The notes: generated from the sequence alone by a model not told the origin. 64,000 nucleotides of DNA from Glossina fuscipes (GCF_014805625.2 NW_023998432.1:186001-250000), one strand, 5' to 3'. Shown: positions 1-10,360, counted from the stretch's first letter. Numbers and translations are program-made.

Positions 1-254
1 CGTAAGTCCTCTTCGGGGTCGTAGGGGGCTATGACGCCCATGGTGACGGGTTCCTCGGTTGTCCAGGGATTGATTGACTCCTTGGCGGCAGTCATTCTGG
101 CTGGTTCTTCGGTCGTCATTGTCCGCACCGTTATCGGCTCAGCGGTGGGTGTGATGATCGTGACGTCATCGGCGCTGTCGACGGGCTCACTGGCGCTGGC
201 CCGGGTTTCTCCTTCCTCCGCTGCTAATCTCAGCAGCACCGCTGCTATTTTCAT
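1..254 (-). CDS. Unrecognised ORF downstream of the Ulp1 ORF, open to window edge
   Basis: On the minus strand an ATG at 254-252 opens a frame that stays open for 84 codons to the window edge. It starts 6 bases after the TGA (263-261) of the Ulp1-like ORF, so the two could be consecutive frames of one element. The visible protein begins MKIAAVLLRLAAEE and continues as an acidic, Thr/Pro/Ala/Glu-rich stretch with repeated TTEEP-like patches. I see no recognisable domain. The base composition matches the Ulp1 ORF and is GC-richer than the rest of the window, which supports a shared origin. The C-terminal part lies outside the window. It could instead be untranslated 3' sequence that happens to be open. 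Confidence 0.4.
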   Translation of the reverse strand, partial: MKIAAVLLRLAAEEGETRASASEPVDSADDVTIITPTAEPITVRTMTTEEPARMTAAKESINPWTTEEPVTMGVIAPYDPEEDL

Positions 255-260
255 TCGGGT

Positions 261-884
261 TCACTGGGCCTCTGCCGCCGTGCACCAGGCCAGCGGCAAG
301 GCGTGCGGGTCCCATCTGGTCTCATCTTGCTGTAGGTATGCCTCGAGGTTCCGGAGTAGGTACACGCCACAATCTGACTGGTTGGCCTGCACCGGGACTT
401 GGACCTTTCGCAGCGGCAATGATTGCGAATCGCAGTGTAAATCCTGGCCATGCTTCCCTCGGTTTAGGAGTTGGATGTAGCGACGGATGTGTGCAGCTAT
501 CTCCTCTGTCGGATAGTTTTCTAGTGAGTCGATGACATATATCGCGCTGGCTTCTGCCGTGAGATCTGGGTGAGCCACAATCCATAGGCGCCAGTGGGCT
601 TGCTCGCAAATAGGTATGATCAGGCATTTCTTTTCTGCCACTCGGTTGCGCTGCGCCTGCCGGAGGAGCAATTTTTCGTTGGGGATCGCTCGCGCGATTT
701 TCCGGTATAGGAAGGGAGAGGCCAGGTAGACCTGATCCCTAATCTCTGCCGCCGCTTGCTGGTTCATCACCCATTGGCTATATAATTCTATGATCCGGTC
801 GTTGAGCCAGCGGCCGGGGGCCAACCGTTGGAAATCACCGCTGGAGATGTCGATTTTGGCATAGGTAGCGAATCGGCGTTCCAT
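261..884 (-). CDS. Ulp1/SENP-like C48 cysteine protease ORF (207 aa), probably element-encoded
   Basis: The ORF reads as a complete papain-like C48 protease domain, the fold of SUMO-deconjugating Ulp1/SENP enzymes. Visible landmarks are the substrate-platform motif W26-L-N-D29, catalytic His97 in AHWRLWIV, Asp119 in YVIDSLEN, the oxyanion Gln166 in VPVQ, and nucleophile Cys172 in QSDCGVYLL. All catalytic residues are in the expected order and the frame is uninterrupted, so the enzyme could be active. Host Ulp1 proteins normally carry long N-terminal extensions; here the ORF is essentially the catalytic domain alone. Such stand-alone C48 ORFs are known in several eukaryotic DNA transposons and in Mavericks. 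The start at 884 is the first ATG, 20 codons before the WLND motif region. The GC-rich composition, the second ORF immediately downstream and the tandem repeats upstream suggest a mobile element rather than a host gene. The substrate is unknown. Confidence 0.75.
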   Translation of the reverse strand: MERRFATYAKIDISSGDFQRLAPGRWLNDRIIELYSQWVMNQQAAAEIRDQVYLASPFLYRKIARAIPNEKLLLRQAQRNRVAEKKCLIIPICEQAHWRLWIVAHPDLTAEASAIYVIDSLENYPTEEIAAHIRRYIQLLNRGKHGQDLHCDSQSLPLRKVQVPVQANQSDCGVYLLRNLEAYLQQDETRWDPHALPLAWCTAAEAQ

Positions 885-1080
885 GCTGCTGTATGAATTT
901 CTGAAGGTACTAACTCTTTTCTTACTTCTTTTAGCTCCTTACACAGTGCGTGTCAGACTTGAAGTGCTGGCTGCGTGGATGTTTATTTACTACGTAGGCT
1001 GGCATTGTATGAGCCGCTAACGGGACTTTGTTAATGCAACCTGCATACATTGATTAGCGGGGTTCCAGCTTGTTGGTCTG

Positions 1081-1800
1081 ATGTATTGCTTATTGCCGTT
1101 TGTGGTATTGGTGCGTATGGTCGACATGTGTTATCCCTTTGTTTCTCTTTCATTACTGCCGTTACTTTTATTGCTCTCGCCTAGTATACTTCGCACTCTC
1201 CCTCAGCTTTTGTATAACCGTTACGGTGATTTTTATTGTATAGCCTGTGCCTGCTCACTTGGCCCTTTTTTTTGAGTTTGCTCTTTGCCTTGTTGTTATC
1301 CGTTGCCTTCTTCTTGATGCTGTTTGTGGTTGTATTATGTCCATTGCGTTTCTAGTGTGCTGTTGTTGTTATCGGGATGTTTTACCTAGGCGATTCCGCA
1401 GATACTGTTGTTACGAATACGGGCCCTTGGTTTGTTTTGTGGTGGCCTGGACCTCGTTGATTTTGTCGACTGGTCTTGTTGTTCCTTTGCTTTTTGGTAC
1501 TCGTTCTGATAAGCATTATGATTATGTTTTTCTCTCTTGAATTCTCTTTGCTATTATTTGCGATTGCCTTCCAGTATTCTCGTGGCAGTTCTCAGTGTTG
1601 TCTTTTTCCCTATATATACTTTTGACTTTTTTTTCCCTTTTTTTTTCAATGCTTTTTTTTGTGTTTTGTTTCTTTCTTTTGATTTTTTTTTTGTTCAACG
1701 TTCTTGTTGGGTTTTTTTTTGATTTCCTCATTTTTTTGCTTTTTTGACGTTGGTGTATTCTCGTTGGTTTTCTGGTTTTTTTTTCCCCTACCAGGGCGAG
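1081..1800. other. T-rich, A-poor tract without credible genes
   Basis: The plus strand is strongly T-rich with long T runs (for example around 1630-1760). Open frames in it are leucine/phenylalanine-rich by-products of composition. It lies upstream of the Ulp1 ORF when read on the minus strand and may be the 5' region of that element. Confidence 0.5.
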
Positions 1801-1950
1801 TTCGTTTCTTCAGTCTTTCGTTTCCCTTTGCTTATACCTTGTTTACCGACAGAGCGAGTTCGTTTCTTCAGTCTTTCGTTTCCCTTGTTTATATCTTGTT
1901 TACCGCCAGAGCGAGTTCGTCTCTTCAGTCTTCCGTTTGCTTTTTTACAC
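1801..1950. repeat. Tandem repeat, about 58-bp unit, 2.6 copies
   Basis: Units start at 1801, 1859 and 1916, each beginning TTCGTTTCTTCAGTCTTTCG or a close variant. The first two end in CAGAGCGAG, and a CAGGGCGAG sits just before the first unit. The third unit is partial. It is located about 0.9 kb upstream of the Ulp1 ORF start on the minus strand. Confidence 0.85.
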
Positions 1951-2062
1951 TTCAAATGTACGCTGACGCTACAGCTCGGAACCATCGATGCCACTAGCGA
2001 TGTGGAATGTGTACGTCAAATAGTACGCGGACCGACTAACCGACAACACATTGACAATAAAA

Positions 2063-2133
2063 GGCAAACGTGTGGCTTCGACCCACGCCATGAGATTAAG
2101 GGTCTCCTGCTGTACCGACTGAGCTAGCCGGGC
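2063..2133 (-). pseudogene. Degenerate tRNA-Lys(CUU)-like sequence
   Basis: The minus strand reads GCCCGGCTAGCTCAGTCGGT, a good tRNA-Lys acceptor 5' strand, D arm and A box. It continues with an anticodon loop CCCTTAA (anticodon CTT) and a T arm beginning GCGTGGGTCGAAGCC. The anticodon stem has a mismatch, the T loop is altered (TCGAAG for TTCGAG), and the acceptor 3' strand GTTTGCC no longer pairs with GCCCGGC. It is therefore best read as a pseudo-tRNA or the head of a tRNA-Lys-derived repeat, not a working gene. Confidence 0.75.
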
Positions 2134-2479
2134 CTTACTAAGATTCAATGGTAGACGGACAAGGGTCTCAAACAGAAAATATATCTTTGACGTGACAGTC
2201 ATCTAGCTTCTTTTCAGTGCTGATATCGTACAGCGAACTCACTATCACCTTGGTAGCTAGGCAGCGAATGAATATTTGCTGTTGGCAACTTGCCCTACCT
2301 TGCGTTGAATAGGTCTACCACGGGTGTTGTAGGCCAATTAATTCTTTTCGTATGTCTGCTTCTGGTGATAACATCTCTCACAAGTTCTAATTTGTCAGGC
2401 ATGGTCCTAACATTGGCATCATTATTTCTGACACCTACTAACTTTCGAGCTATCTCGTAAGAATACCATGTTCTTGTTC

Positions 2480-3240
2480 ACCCCAAATAACGCATAGAAA
2501 GGTGTCAAAATTATGGCGCTATGTACGACACTTCTCAAAGAGAAGGCAACGTCGGTGGGATGAATGGCCCACGTTTTCTGGTCTTCCGCGACGTATTGTC
2601 TGCAAGATAGACCTATTGACTCGTGCAGCAGTGTTCACTTGCGGAGCAGAGAAAGCTGTTTTAATATCCTGGACATCATATTTCTGCAGGAACTCTTGGA
2701 AGGTTACTGAAATAAACTACTTGCCATTATCAGAATGTCTCAATTCAGCTGTTCCGAATATACGGACGACACCTTCTTCCAAGTACCTGAGGATGCCTTC
2801 AGCACTGGCTTTTTGCATTGGTTTGAGTAACACGAATTTCGAGAAATGGTCTAGGCAGACGAACATGCTAGCGTCACCGTCTTTCTTTCTTGGGTGTGTT
2901 CTCATGATCTCAATATGCAGACGCTGGAACAGCGTTTCGTTAATTTGCTGCTTCCCCATAGATGGTCTTTGGGCTCTCCCCGTTTTACTACCACGGCCTA
3001 AATCACAGCTCTTTACTGCGCCCTACATTTCTGCTGTCATCCCGGGAGGCCAGTAGTATTTCTCTTTCAACCGCTGCAGGGTCTTATACATCTCTCCGTG
3101 CGCCGAGAGTGGTGACGAATGAGCCGCCGTCATTAAGCAGGGTCAATGTTACTTTGGCACCCACAGTGTCCAAGTGTTGTCATCTCCCACACGCAAATGT
3201 CTGGAATGTTGTCCTCATTCTCTTCAACAGGACGCTTTAA
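2480..3240 (-). pseudogene. Integrase region of the Gypsy relic
   Basis: Around 3110-3050 the minus strand encodes RLKEKYYWPPG, the end of the zinc-binding region. The frame at 2959-2717 contains FQRLHIEIM, FVCLDHFSKFVLLKP and HSDNGK, the core rve domain with two catalytic Asp positions. Further down, NAAR-type and FALFG-like remnants suggest the C-terminal portion. Frameshifts separate the pieces. Confidence 0.75.
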
Positions 3241-3399
3241 CTGGCTGTACTCTTCGGAGGTAAAATGCGGAGATTTTAAGTTGACGTTGAGTAGGCGGTC
3301 GTTACAGTATTTTCTAATATCTCACTAATATCCATGCTCCACCAAGCTAGTCTTCTAGACAGTTCTTTATGGGACATAAGCCATTTTAGACTGGCATGA

Positions 3400-3644
3400 T
3401 TAGTAATAACTGCGCTTTGTTAACTTTTGTTGACGTATATGCCACCGGTTTCCATTTTCGTCACTGTCTTTCTGGAATAGCACTCCTCCCACTCCCTTAC
3501 TCGAAGCATCGCATTGGATATAGAAGTGCGTCTTGAAATCAGGTTCTTGAAATGAGGTATAACTGAGACTAACACGGTTATGAGGCATCTTTTTAGCTGG
3601 TCGAACGCCTCTAGAGCTTTACCTAACAATAAAAAGTTTTTCAC
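3400..3644 (-). pseudogene. RNase H fragment of the Gypsy relic
   Basis: Two overlapping frames include FYIQCDASSKGVGGVLFQ, the first strand and catalytic Asp of a Ty3/Gypsy RNase H domain. It lies downstream of the RT segment in the element's own direction. The domain is broken by frameshift shortly after. Confidence 0.75.
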
Positions 3645-3811
3645 TCGACCTTTGGTGAAACAATCATGACGTGGTGCTGCGATCGTCGCATCATTGGGGA
3701 TGAAATGACGATACCAACTGGTCTTGCCGATGAACTATCGTAGTTGCTTAAGAGTTTTGGGTACAACAAAATTGGTCATCGCTTCTACTATAAGAGGTCC
3801 GTTTTTAAACG

Positions 3812-4414
3812 TCAGTTTTCTACTATAAACCCAAGATATTTTACCTCTTTATAACAAAAATGACTCTTACTGACGTTAATGGTTAGATTGGCCCTTTGAA
3901 GGCATTCTGCCACTATGGCTAAGTAAACTAGATCATGATTGAAGTCAGGTGAGCAGACCAGGGTAAACGAAGACATTTTCAAAAGGTCTTTTTGGAGATA
4001 TAATGGGTGTCCTACAGCCGACTTAGTAGACTGTGGGTATGGATCCTTGACGGTTCGTTGGTTGACTTTTCGCGGATCTAAACACAGACGGTATTTTGTA
4101 CCCTTGCGATCCAATATCATAGGGTAGCTGAAGCTGCTGTTACTCTCCTCTATCACCCCAAGCGCTAACATACGATCCTGCCCTTTGTAAACTAGCTCTT
4201 GTCTCGCCGCTGATATAAGGTAGTGTTTTTGTTTCACAGGTAGGTTATCCTCAATTACGATGATCACGTGTTGTTCTAGGTGTGTCTTGCCGATCTCAAC
4301 CTCTTCGGAACATGAGAATATTTCTATGACCTTATCTATGGAGCTGCGCTGTGTATAGATCAGCCGATCTGTTGAATTTAAGTAACCATCGGCGTTACCG
4401 TTATCTAGGCCCAT
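3812..4414 (-). pseudogene. Reverse transcriptase fragment of the Gypsy relic
   Basis: The 200-codon frame shows typical Ty3/Gypsy RT features: an N-terminal LGVIEESNSSFSYPMILD stretch, then KYRLCLDPRKVNQRTVKDPYP, and at the C-terminal side LTINVSKSHFCYKEVKYLG, the region following the palm. The YxDD catalytic box is missing between these parts, so an internal deletion has removed the active site. Confidence 0.8.
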
Positions 4415-4497
4415 AGACTCCAGGGCCTCACAATTATGAGTGGGATTAATGGTGCCTACTTTGGTGACTACGGATAAGCCAGAAGGCTTTCAGAAAT

Positions 4498-4779
4498 CTA
4501 TACCGAAGTAGAATTCCTGTCGCAGATCTGGTGCAATGAAGAAGTCGATATTTTTAACTTCCCCTTCCACCTTGACTGGCAATCAGTAAGTTCGTAATCA
4601 TCCCCGTCGCAGGTGGGCTTCACAATTTTATGCATTCGACTTTCCAGAAATTTTTTTACCCCAGCTCCGCAATAACTGACGCTAGCTCCTGTATCTAACA
4701 AAGTGGTTACTTGGCCGTTGTCGAACTTAGTTTGGGCGAATAACCACTTATCATTCTCCAGAGTAATGATTGCTGACAC
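4498..4779 (-). pseudogene. Retroviral-type aspartic protease fragment of the Gypsy relic
   Basis: The translation contains TLLDTGASVSY, the classic active-site motif D-T-G-A-S of retropepsins, preceded by a hydrophobic strand. It sits between the gag-like and RT segments, as expected for Ty3/Gypsy pol. The frame is not continuous with its neighbours. Confidence 0.75.
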
Positions 4780-5179
4780 CTCGTTTCTGTGGAAGTTCTT
4801 GTAGGCACTTCTTCTTTAACGAAACATGAAGATCTTTTCGTATCTCCTGGTGAGTGTTCGTCTACTTCTGATTTTGGCGTTGAAGATCTCGCAGCGTTTC
4901 TGCTTCTAATTTGAGACACGCTGCGCCAAGATCTTTCGAGCCCTCTCTCCGTAAAACTGTGATAGCTGTTGATCTGGGTGATGTTTCGTCTGGCAAGAGT
5001 TCCCGGCTTGCCCTGCCAATCTGACATTTCGGTGGAAAGGTACAACAACTCTCATTTTCGCCGCAAACAAAACTAATCATGTTATGGAATGGGCACTTAC
5101 AACGTCCTTCTCTAGTTGCTTCGACGGGGTTTTTGAGAAAGAAATCTTCCTGCATACCACAGATGTAGCGCAAAATTAG

Positions 5180-6202
5180 GTGGTAAGGTTACTGACAAAA
5201 AGGGGTACTTGCGCTGTCGTTTGTGTGGGTCTTGGCCGTCCTGCACGTGGTGACATCCTAGCTTGCGATTGGTGTCGATCCTCATGGTGGCCCTATTTTC
5301 TTTGAACAGCTTTAACGCTCTTTTGCATTCGGCCTTGAGCTCCGCGACGCTTTCCCCTTGGGTGGCGAAGATGAGCGTTGTTAGGCTAGATTTGACATTT
5401 CACTCTATAATTTTAATCAGTCCCTATTCCGATATTTTTCTCCTTAACCGGAAAGTTAAGCCTAATATTTCGGCATAATAGCCCTCGAAACTCTCCGACT
5501 GTTGCTGCCCACATTCCTTAACTTCTCTCACCAGTTCATAGTCCAAGTCCACTGTTCTAAATTGGTTTAGGATTGCTTTCAACGCAATATAGTCGAAGGT
5601 GGTGTCTGCTTCGTGGTCTTCGAGCAGTCGCCAATACCACTTATCCGCGTTCTCTGTCATTAAACAGTGGACCTCGGCGAATAGCTCGGTGTAGCTTATT
5701 TGCTGCTGCTTCCTGAGATGTTCGATCCTAAAGATGAAGCTTTCGCCGGGGTGACCTTTACCCGCTCAGTCGAATTGTAGATGCCAGCCATTCAAGTCGA
5801 TATTTCGTCTTCGGATGCTTTCGTCGCTGATCGTAGGGGCTTCGGCGTGCTGGTGTCGCTGAACTTTTTAAATATTGCCATTTTGGTGGACTCTTGCCTG
5901 ATATAAAGGACCTTGATTGGGTGTTGATGTTACTGTTGCCATTCTGAAATTTTCCGTACTTTTCATGTCTCTTGTCTGACCTATGCGTGCCTTTCCTTTT
6001 TTAGATTCGCGAGTTCTTGTATGTAGTTCATCAATGTCTTTTGCTGTTTCCTTAGCATCTCATCCAACTGCATTGTGATCCACAGCTTGTGCTCGTAGGC
6101 CTTGTTGGTGTTACTGCTACCGCTCCCTTCTATAACGTTCCCGGCTCTTTTATTGGTATTGTTTAGCGTTTCGCCACTTGACATTTCGAGGAGGTTGTCC
6201 AC
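5180..6202 (-). pseudogene. gag-like region of the Gypsy relic
   Basis: Two frames remain open: 6202-5981 (hydrophilic, coiled-coil-like, ending KKERHA) and 5660-5424 (starting TENADKWYWRLLE, with a gag-like helical pattern). The W-x-W-R-L context and position upstream of the protease fit a capsid region. No clear zinc knuckle was seen. Frames are shifted between the pieces. Confidence 0.55.
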
Positions 6203-6210
6203 TTTAAGAC

Positions 6211-6622
6211 CCCAGTGAAGAAAGCAAAAACCAAAACCAAAGTCGAAGCTGGCACTTTAGAATACGCCAATAACGTGACAAAGGACAAGAAGACCAAAAA
6301 AGGATTGCAATCTTCCCCAAGCTAACCAATGCGGGTACCTGCCCTAGCGATGATCGACGTAACAGAGACGTACTGGGAAAATGATCCTCAACTAGATTTA
6401 AAAAGCTACTGGAATTTCAAGATGAAATGGCAAAGTTTTGTGCTTTATGTCATTCGGAACCTTGCGGCGGGCAACACGAAAGTAATCTTTTTGGTTCGTT
6501 TCTTTCAAATTTACTCAAACGTGAAATGTAGGTATGCGCTAAGGTACGGTTAAACCTATATTCTAAAACCTATAAACCTATAATTGTTGACGGTTCCTGG
6601 ACCTGCTCGGCTTCAATGCGTT
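6211..6622. other. Region between the Gypsy relic and the gap
   Basis: No gene seen. The plus frame at 6329-6553 is open for 74 codons but shows no domain. This may be untranslated or leader sequence of the flanking retroelement. Confidence 0.4.
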
Positions 6623-6722
6623 NNNNNNNNNNNNNNNNNNNNNNNNNNNNNNNNNNNNNNNNNNNNNNNNNNNNNNNNNNNNNNNNNNNNNNNNNNNNNN
6701 NNNNNNNNNNNNNNNNNNNNNN
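6623..6722. other. Assembly gap, 100 N
   Basis: Exactly 100 N, the usual placeholder for a gap of unknown size. Confidence 0.99.
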
Positions 6723-6929
6723 ATAATGTAGCTATTTAAATCCTATAACTCAATTGACCTTTGTGTTGTACGCGGCAAAAAGAGGGACGCCCGGTTTTGT
6801 GCGTCACTTACTTAATAATAAAATAATCGAAACCAGAAATTGCATTTCAAGGTTATAAAGATGTCAAGCGCCAAGTCAAGCTGTCTCTTTATAAATGCCA
6901 ATTGATCTCGGCATGAGACAGTCCCTAAC

Positions 6930-7250
6930 TAAGTTTAGGCGGATAGGACGCCGTGTAGTTTGGCTGTTGCGAATGAAGCGCAGTGAATTTCTTTTCAACA
7001 AACAATTGCTTTCTTTAAATTTTATTGTGCTATTTATATATAAATTCTTATGCTAAATTATGCATACATCGATAAAAGTTAATTGTTTTAATTGGGGGTG
7101 CCTGGCATTGTATTGCGTTGCCCAATGCAATACTCAGCCAGCTGAAGTGTGACATAATTTTTATTTTTCTCTTAGCAAAAAAGAATTATGCTGAATTTGC
7201 ATGACACACTTCACAGTGGATGCATATAGCAATATGCGATCAAACTACAA
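6930..7250 (+). repeat. LTR-like repeat, copy 1
   Basis: Shares with 9568-9870 an opening TTTAGGCGGATAGGACGCC, a middle block around GCCTGGCATTGTATTGCG, and a closing block of the form CACTTCACAGTGGATGCATA followed by GCGATCAAACTACAATAT. The same order in the same orientation around retroelement fragments suggests an LTR. Exact ends were not determined. Confidence 0.5.
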
Positions 7251-7639
7251 TATTTCCCGATTATAGCGAATTGAAGAGAATAAATAAATTTAAGTAAATA
7301 TTTCCTGATTATAGCGAATTGAAGAGAATATAAAAACATTTTATGCTATGACTATATCAAACAGAAAATCCCCAAAGAAAAACGCATTTAACCAAGCAAC
7401 CAGTTATTGCTTAGTCTGTGTCAGCCGTTGGTAATGCAGTAACTCCGGTTAGCTTATGGTTTCGTTGGGCGCCACTTTGCCATTAATATATGCATGCGAC
7501 CAGCGCATCAAAAAGGAAAAAGGTCTAATTTGAAGATTGTTCCTGACATAAATGTAATTGCTGAACGGTTGCCTTGTATACAATATGTATATATATATAT
7601 ATATATACACATACAATGTGAACGACACCACTAAATATC

Positions 7640-8090
7640 AACACTGAACCACTCAAGGCCTATCAAATCATACGAAACACCAGACATCTAACACAATGAA
7701 CAACGATTCCAAGAAATATTAGAATCCATAAAACTGGACACCGCGAACAACTCTCAAAAATAAGAACTCATAAAAACCTCCAAAAAATTTCAAACAATAT
7801 TCCATAAGAAAATGAACCACCGACAGCAAATAATTTTTAAACACAAAACATGGAAACAAACGACAACACACCACTATACGTAAAAAACTATGAATTACCC
7901 CACACACAAAGCGACACCATATATACCCAAGTAAAATAATTATTACAACAAAACATTGTAGAACCCTCAATTAGCCTCTACAACTCACCTTTTTTACTAG
8001 TACCCAAAAGAATCAGATAGACTTAAAAAAATGGCGACTAATAGTTGACTACAGGAACTTAAATGAGAAAATCATAAACGACAAAATTGG
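7640..8090 (+). pseudogene. Ty3/Gypsy pol fragment (start of RT)
   Basis: The plus strand translates, with stops, to pieces typical of the start of a Gypsy RT: KNYELPHTQSDTIYTQVK, NIVEPSISLYNSPFLLVPK and KWRLIVDYRNLNEKI. The last is RT block 2-3. Several in-frame stops show it is dead. It ends abruptly near 8090, where a gag-like ORF begins on the opposite strand, so the two are joined head to head by rearrangement or nested insertion. Confidence 0.7.
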
Positions 8091-8511
8091 TAATGACGGA
8101 TTGTTGTTTGTTAATGGGAGTGGACTTGAGTTTTTTGATTTGAAGACGATTTAGATCTGCTAATATGTTTAATATTTTATGTTTGAAACCAGTGGTAGTA
8201 CCTTTGTGTTTTGTTTGGTTTGATATTGAATTTAATCGTGGTATTGTTTGATTTGATTTGTATTTGTTTTCAAGTTTGGCTTTTAATTCTTCTAGTGTTG
8301 TTGGGATGTCACTTGCAAGGGCGGTTTGGACATTTGAGGACAGTTTGCAGTAAAAGGTGTATTCTATTAATTGTGGTTTGGCTTCTTCTTTTAAGGTTTT
8401 ATTTATCATTTCAACAACGTTTATGAAGCAGTTGATATCTTTGTAATTGCCAGTAAATGTGGGTATGGACTTGGAGGCTGTTTCTAGGTTGGCATCTAAT
8501 TTGGGTTGCAT
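8059..8511 (-). CDS. gag-like ORF (150 aa), retrotransposon fragment
   Basis: The frame begins MQPKLDANLETASKSIPTFT and includes GNYKDINCFINVVEMI, a region spelling out helices, and TTLEELKAKLENKY. This resembles the capsid region of insect LTR-retrotransposon gag proteins (pattern: IPxFxG, then a hydrophobic helical bundle). No zinc knuckle is seen. The frame is intact but short compared with full gag proteins (usually 300 aa or more), and it ends at the junction with the oppositely oriented pol fragment. Probably a remnant rather than an active gene. Confidence 0.55.
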   Translation of the reverse strand: MQPKLDANLETASKSIPTFTGNYKDINCFINVVEMINKTLKEEAKPQLIEYTFYCKLSSNVQTALASDIPTTLEELKAKLENKYKSNQTIPRLNSISNQTKHKGTTTGFKHKILNILADLNRLQIKKLKSTPINKQQSVITNFVVYDFLI

Positions 8512-8519
8512 TGCACATT

Positions 8520-9200
8520 CTATTTTGCTTAGGTTTATGTTTTCTAAAGGTTCTTTAGTTGATTCGACCTCTGATAATTCTTTTGTTATTTTATTTTTTT
8601 TTTTTAAATGTTTGTATTTTGTTTAATAGTTCGGTTGTTCTCGTCTTGTATTGGTTTCTAATATAGTATGGACTCTTGTTCTATAATGTTCTAATTATTC
8701 TAATTTGTTTTCAATAGTTTCTTTCTTATAAGTTTTGTTGACTAGGTAAAAAACTAGGCAAGAAATTATCCTGTCTATGGAAATGTTAATTTCATCTATC
8801 CTCCTTTCCACTAATTTGTTTAGAGATACATGATAATTTTATTTTTGTTTTAAATATTTATATTTATTTACATTTTTACGTTGATATGTTTCTTTCTTTT
8901 TTTTTTGTTTTCGCTTTTCCTCATTTATATAGCTGTTATTTAATACTCAATTATGTTTTCGTTTCAACATTATTTACTAATCGTCGTATATATTCTTAAT
9001 ATATTTTAATAATCTTTATATATTTTTAATATTTCTATTCTTTTCGTATTCTCAAATAATCTTCATTTCTATTTTAATATTTTCATTCTATATTCTTTGA
9101 TACATACCTTATCTTCATTTTAAAATTCTTCGTATTATATTTTGGGTAAGGTGAACGTTGTTTTTGGCCTGATTGGCGCGGAACTAATGTCTATATTAGG
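8520..9200. other. AT-rich tract, no gene seen
   Basis: Runs of T and ATATT-type sequence with no credible frame; probably internal noncoding remains of the LTR element. Confidence 0.5.
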
Positions 9201-9479
9201 AGGGATCATTGTGTGGGCGGGTTTTTTAGGAGGTGTGCGCCCGGAAAATTTGGCTTTAACATAGGTTGGGTTTGGCAGAACCCAGAAGCTGACAGAATCG
9301 AATTTACCGGCAGGGTCATAAAAAAATTTTTTTTGCTGGTTTGGAAGTTTGAAAAAAATGGCAGGTTACTGCAGGATCGTCTTGGGCACGATCGCCATGT
9401 AACAAAGTTTAGATTGGTTGTGTGGAGAACGTAATGTTTGTTTGGAGTGGAAAGATTCCCTATGAATCTTTCTACATGA

Positions 9480-9548
9480 GTGAAATTATTTACTAATCTC
9501 GGCTTCAGTCCGCCAAGTCTGTATACTCCTTCTGATGCCAATACTGAG
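9480..9548 (+). repeat. Short repeat shared with 15310-15360
   Basis: CGGCTTCAGTCCGCCAAG followed by a CTTCTGATGCCAATA-like segment recurs at 15312-15360 (CGGCTTCAGTACGCCAAA, then TTATGCCAATATGC). Both sit a short distance upstream of an LTR-like repeat copy, so they may mark the 3' inner end of the same element family. Confidence 0.5.
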
Positions 9549-9567
9549 ATCGGCTAGAAATAGTACT

Positions 9568-9870
9568 TACTTAATTTATTTAGGCGGATAGAACGCCTTT
9601 TTATTTAGCGAATAAAACGCTATAACGAACTGTTAAATTAGAACAATTGAATTTATTTGATTTTGCATGGGTATTTATACCTAAATTTTACAAAATAAAA
9701 AGGTTATTGCTAACCTAAATACAAAATTTTGACGGATTATTTTAATTAGGGCGCCTAGCGTCGTATTGCATTACGAAATGCAATTCTGTTGATTTTGAAA
9801 AATTGTGTTACACTTTTAAGTGAATGCATAACAACGATATACGATCACACTACAATATACTATTTTCTTA
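9568..9870 (+). repeat. LTR-like repeat, copy 2
   Basis: Opens TTTAGGCGGATAGAACGCC, carries GCGCCTAGCGTCGTATTGCA in the middle, and closes with AAGTGAATGCATAACAACGA then ACGATCACACTACAATAT. Same orientation and order as copy 1, about 2.6 kb apart, consistent with a 5' and 3' LTR pair or two solo copies. Confidence 0.5.
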
Positions 9871-9879
9871 TTCGTAATT

Positions 9880-10360
9880 TTACTTAAGAATACTGATCAT
9901 AAGCATTTACAAAAATAAGATTGTTCCTAAATCAGTATAAACCATCAATAATAATAATAAAAAGTAATAACTTTCACTTGTTGTTTAATGGAGAGTTACT
10001 AGGTAATATAGTTCGATTTTTTTAAAGTATGTCCTACGTTCTCTTTTTATTTCAAATTTCGTTTACTATGTTTTTATTTTGTGATGATACTTCAAGTAAG
10101 CGCAAACAGGCAATTATAAGTGGTCACACGTCACTGTTTGAAAAGGAAAAATAATGAAGTGAACATAAAAATATAAACAACCAAAAATACAAATCTCTTT
10201 TGTTAATTATTTCAACAAGTGGAAACCCTTTAAATAACACTATATAAAAATTAAACTTAATACTACAAACGCTGCGTGGATTAACTTGACTATTTCATTT
10301 TAAGTTCCAAAAATTTACAGTGAATTTTATTTATTATAGAAGACATTTAAAATATATGCA
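9880..10360. other. AT-rich intergenic, nothing identified
   Basis: No frame, RNA or repeat could be supported here. Confidence 0.4.

Larger units (their letters stand above)
2250..6210 (-). mobile_element. Degenerate Ty3/Gypsy LTR retrotransposon, minus strand
   Basis: Reading from high to low coordinates, the minus strand holds gag-like, protease, reverse transcriptase, RNase H and integrase segments in Ty3/Gypsy order. Every domain is broken by stops or frameshifts, so no protein could be made. I could not find paired LTRs; the higher-coordinate end runs into a 100-N gap at 6623. The element is dead and 5'/3' boundaries are approximate. Confidence 0.8.

Noticed and set aside
31..480. 149-codon plus-strand frame
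   Set aside because: It overlaps the Ulp1 ORF and its downstream frame antisense, and has no domain; a by-product of GC-rich coding DNA.
1081..1997. Several Leu/Phe-rich plus-strand frames
   Set aside because: They follow from the T-rich composition and include the 58-bp tandem repeats; no domain and no conservation signal.
7587..7606. AT dinucleotide run, also near 18140, 20440 and 31990
   Set aside because: Ordinary AT microsatellites, not informative on their own.
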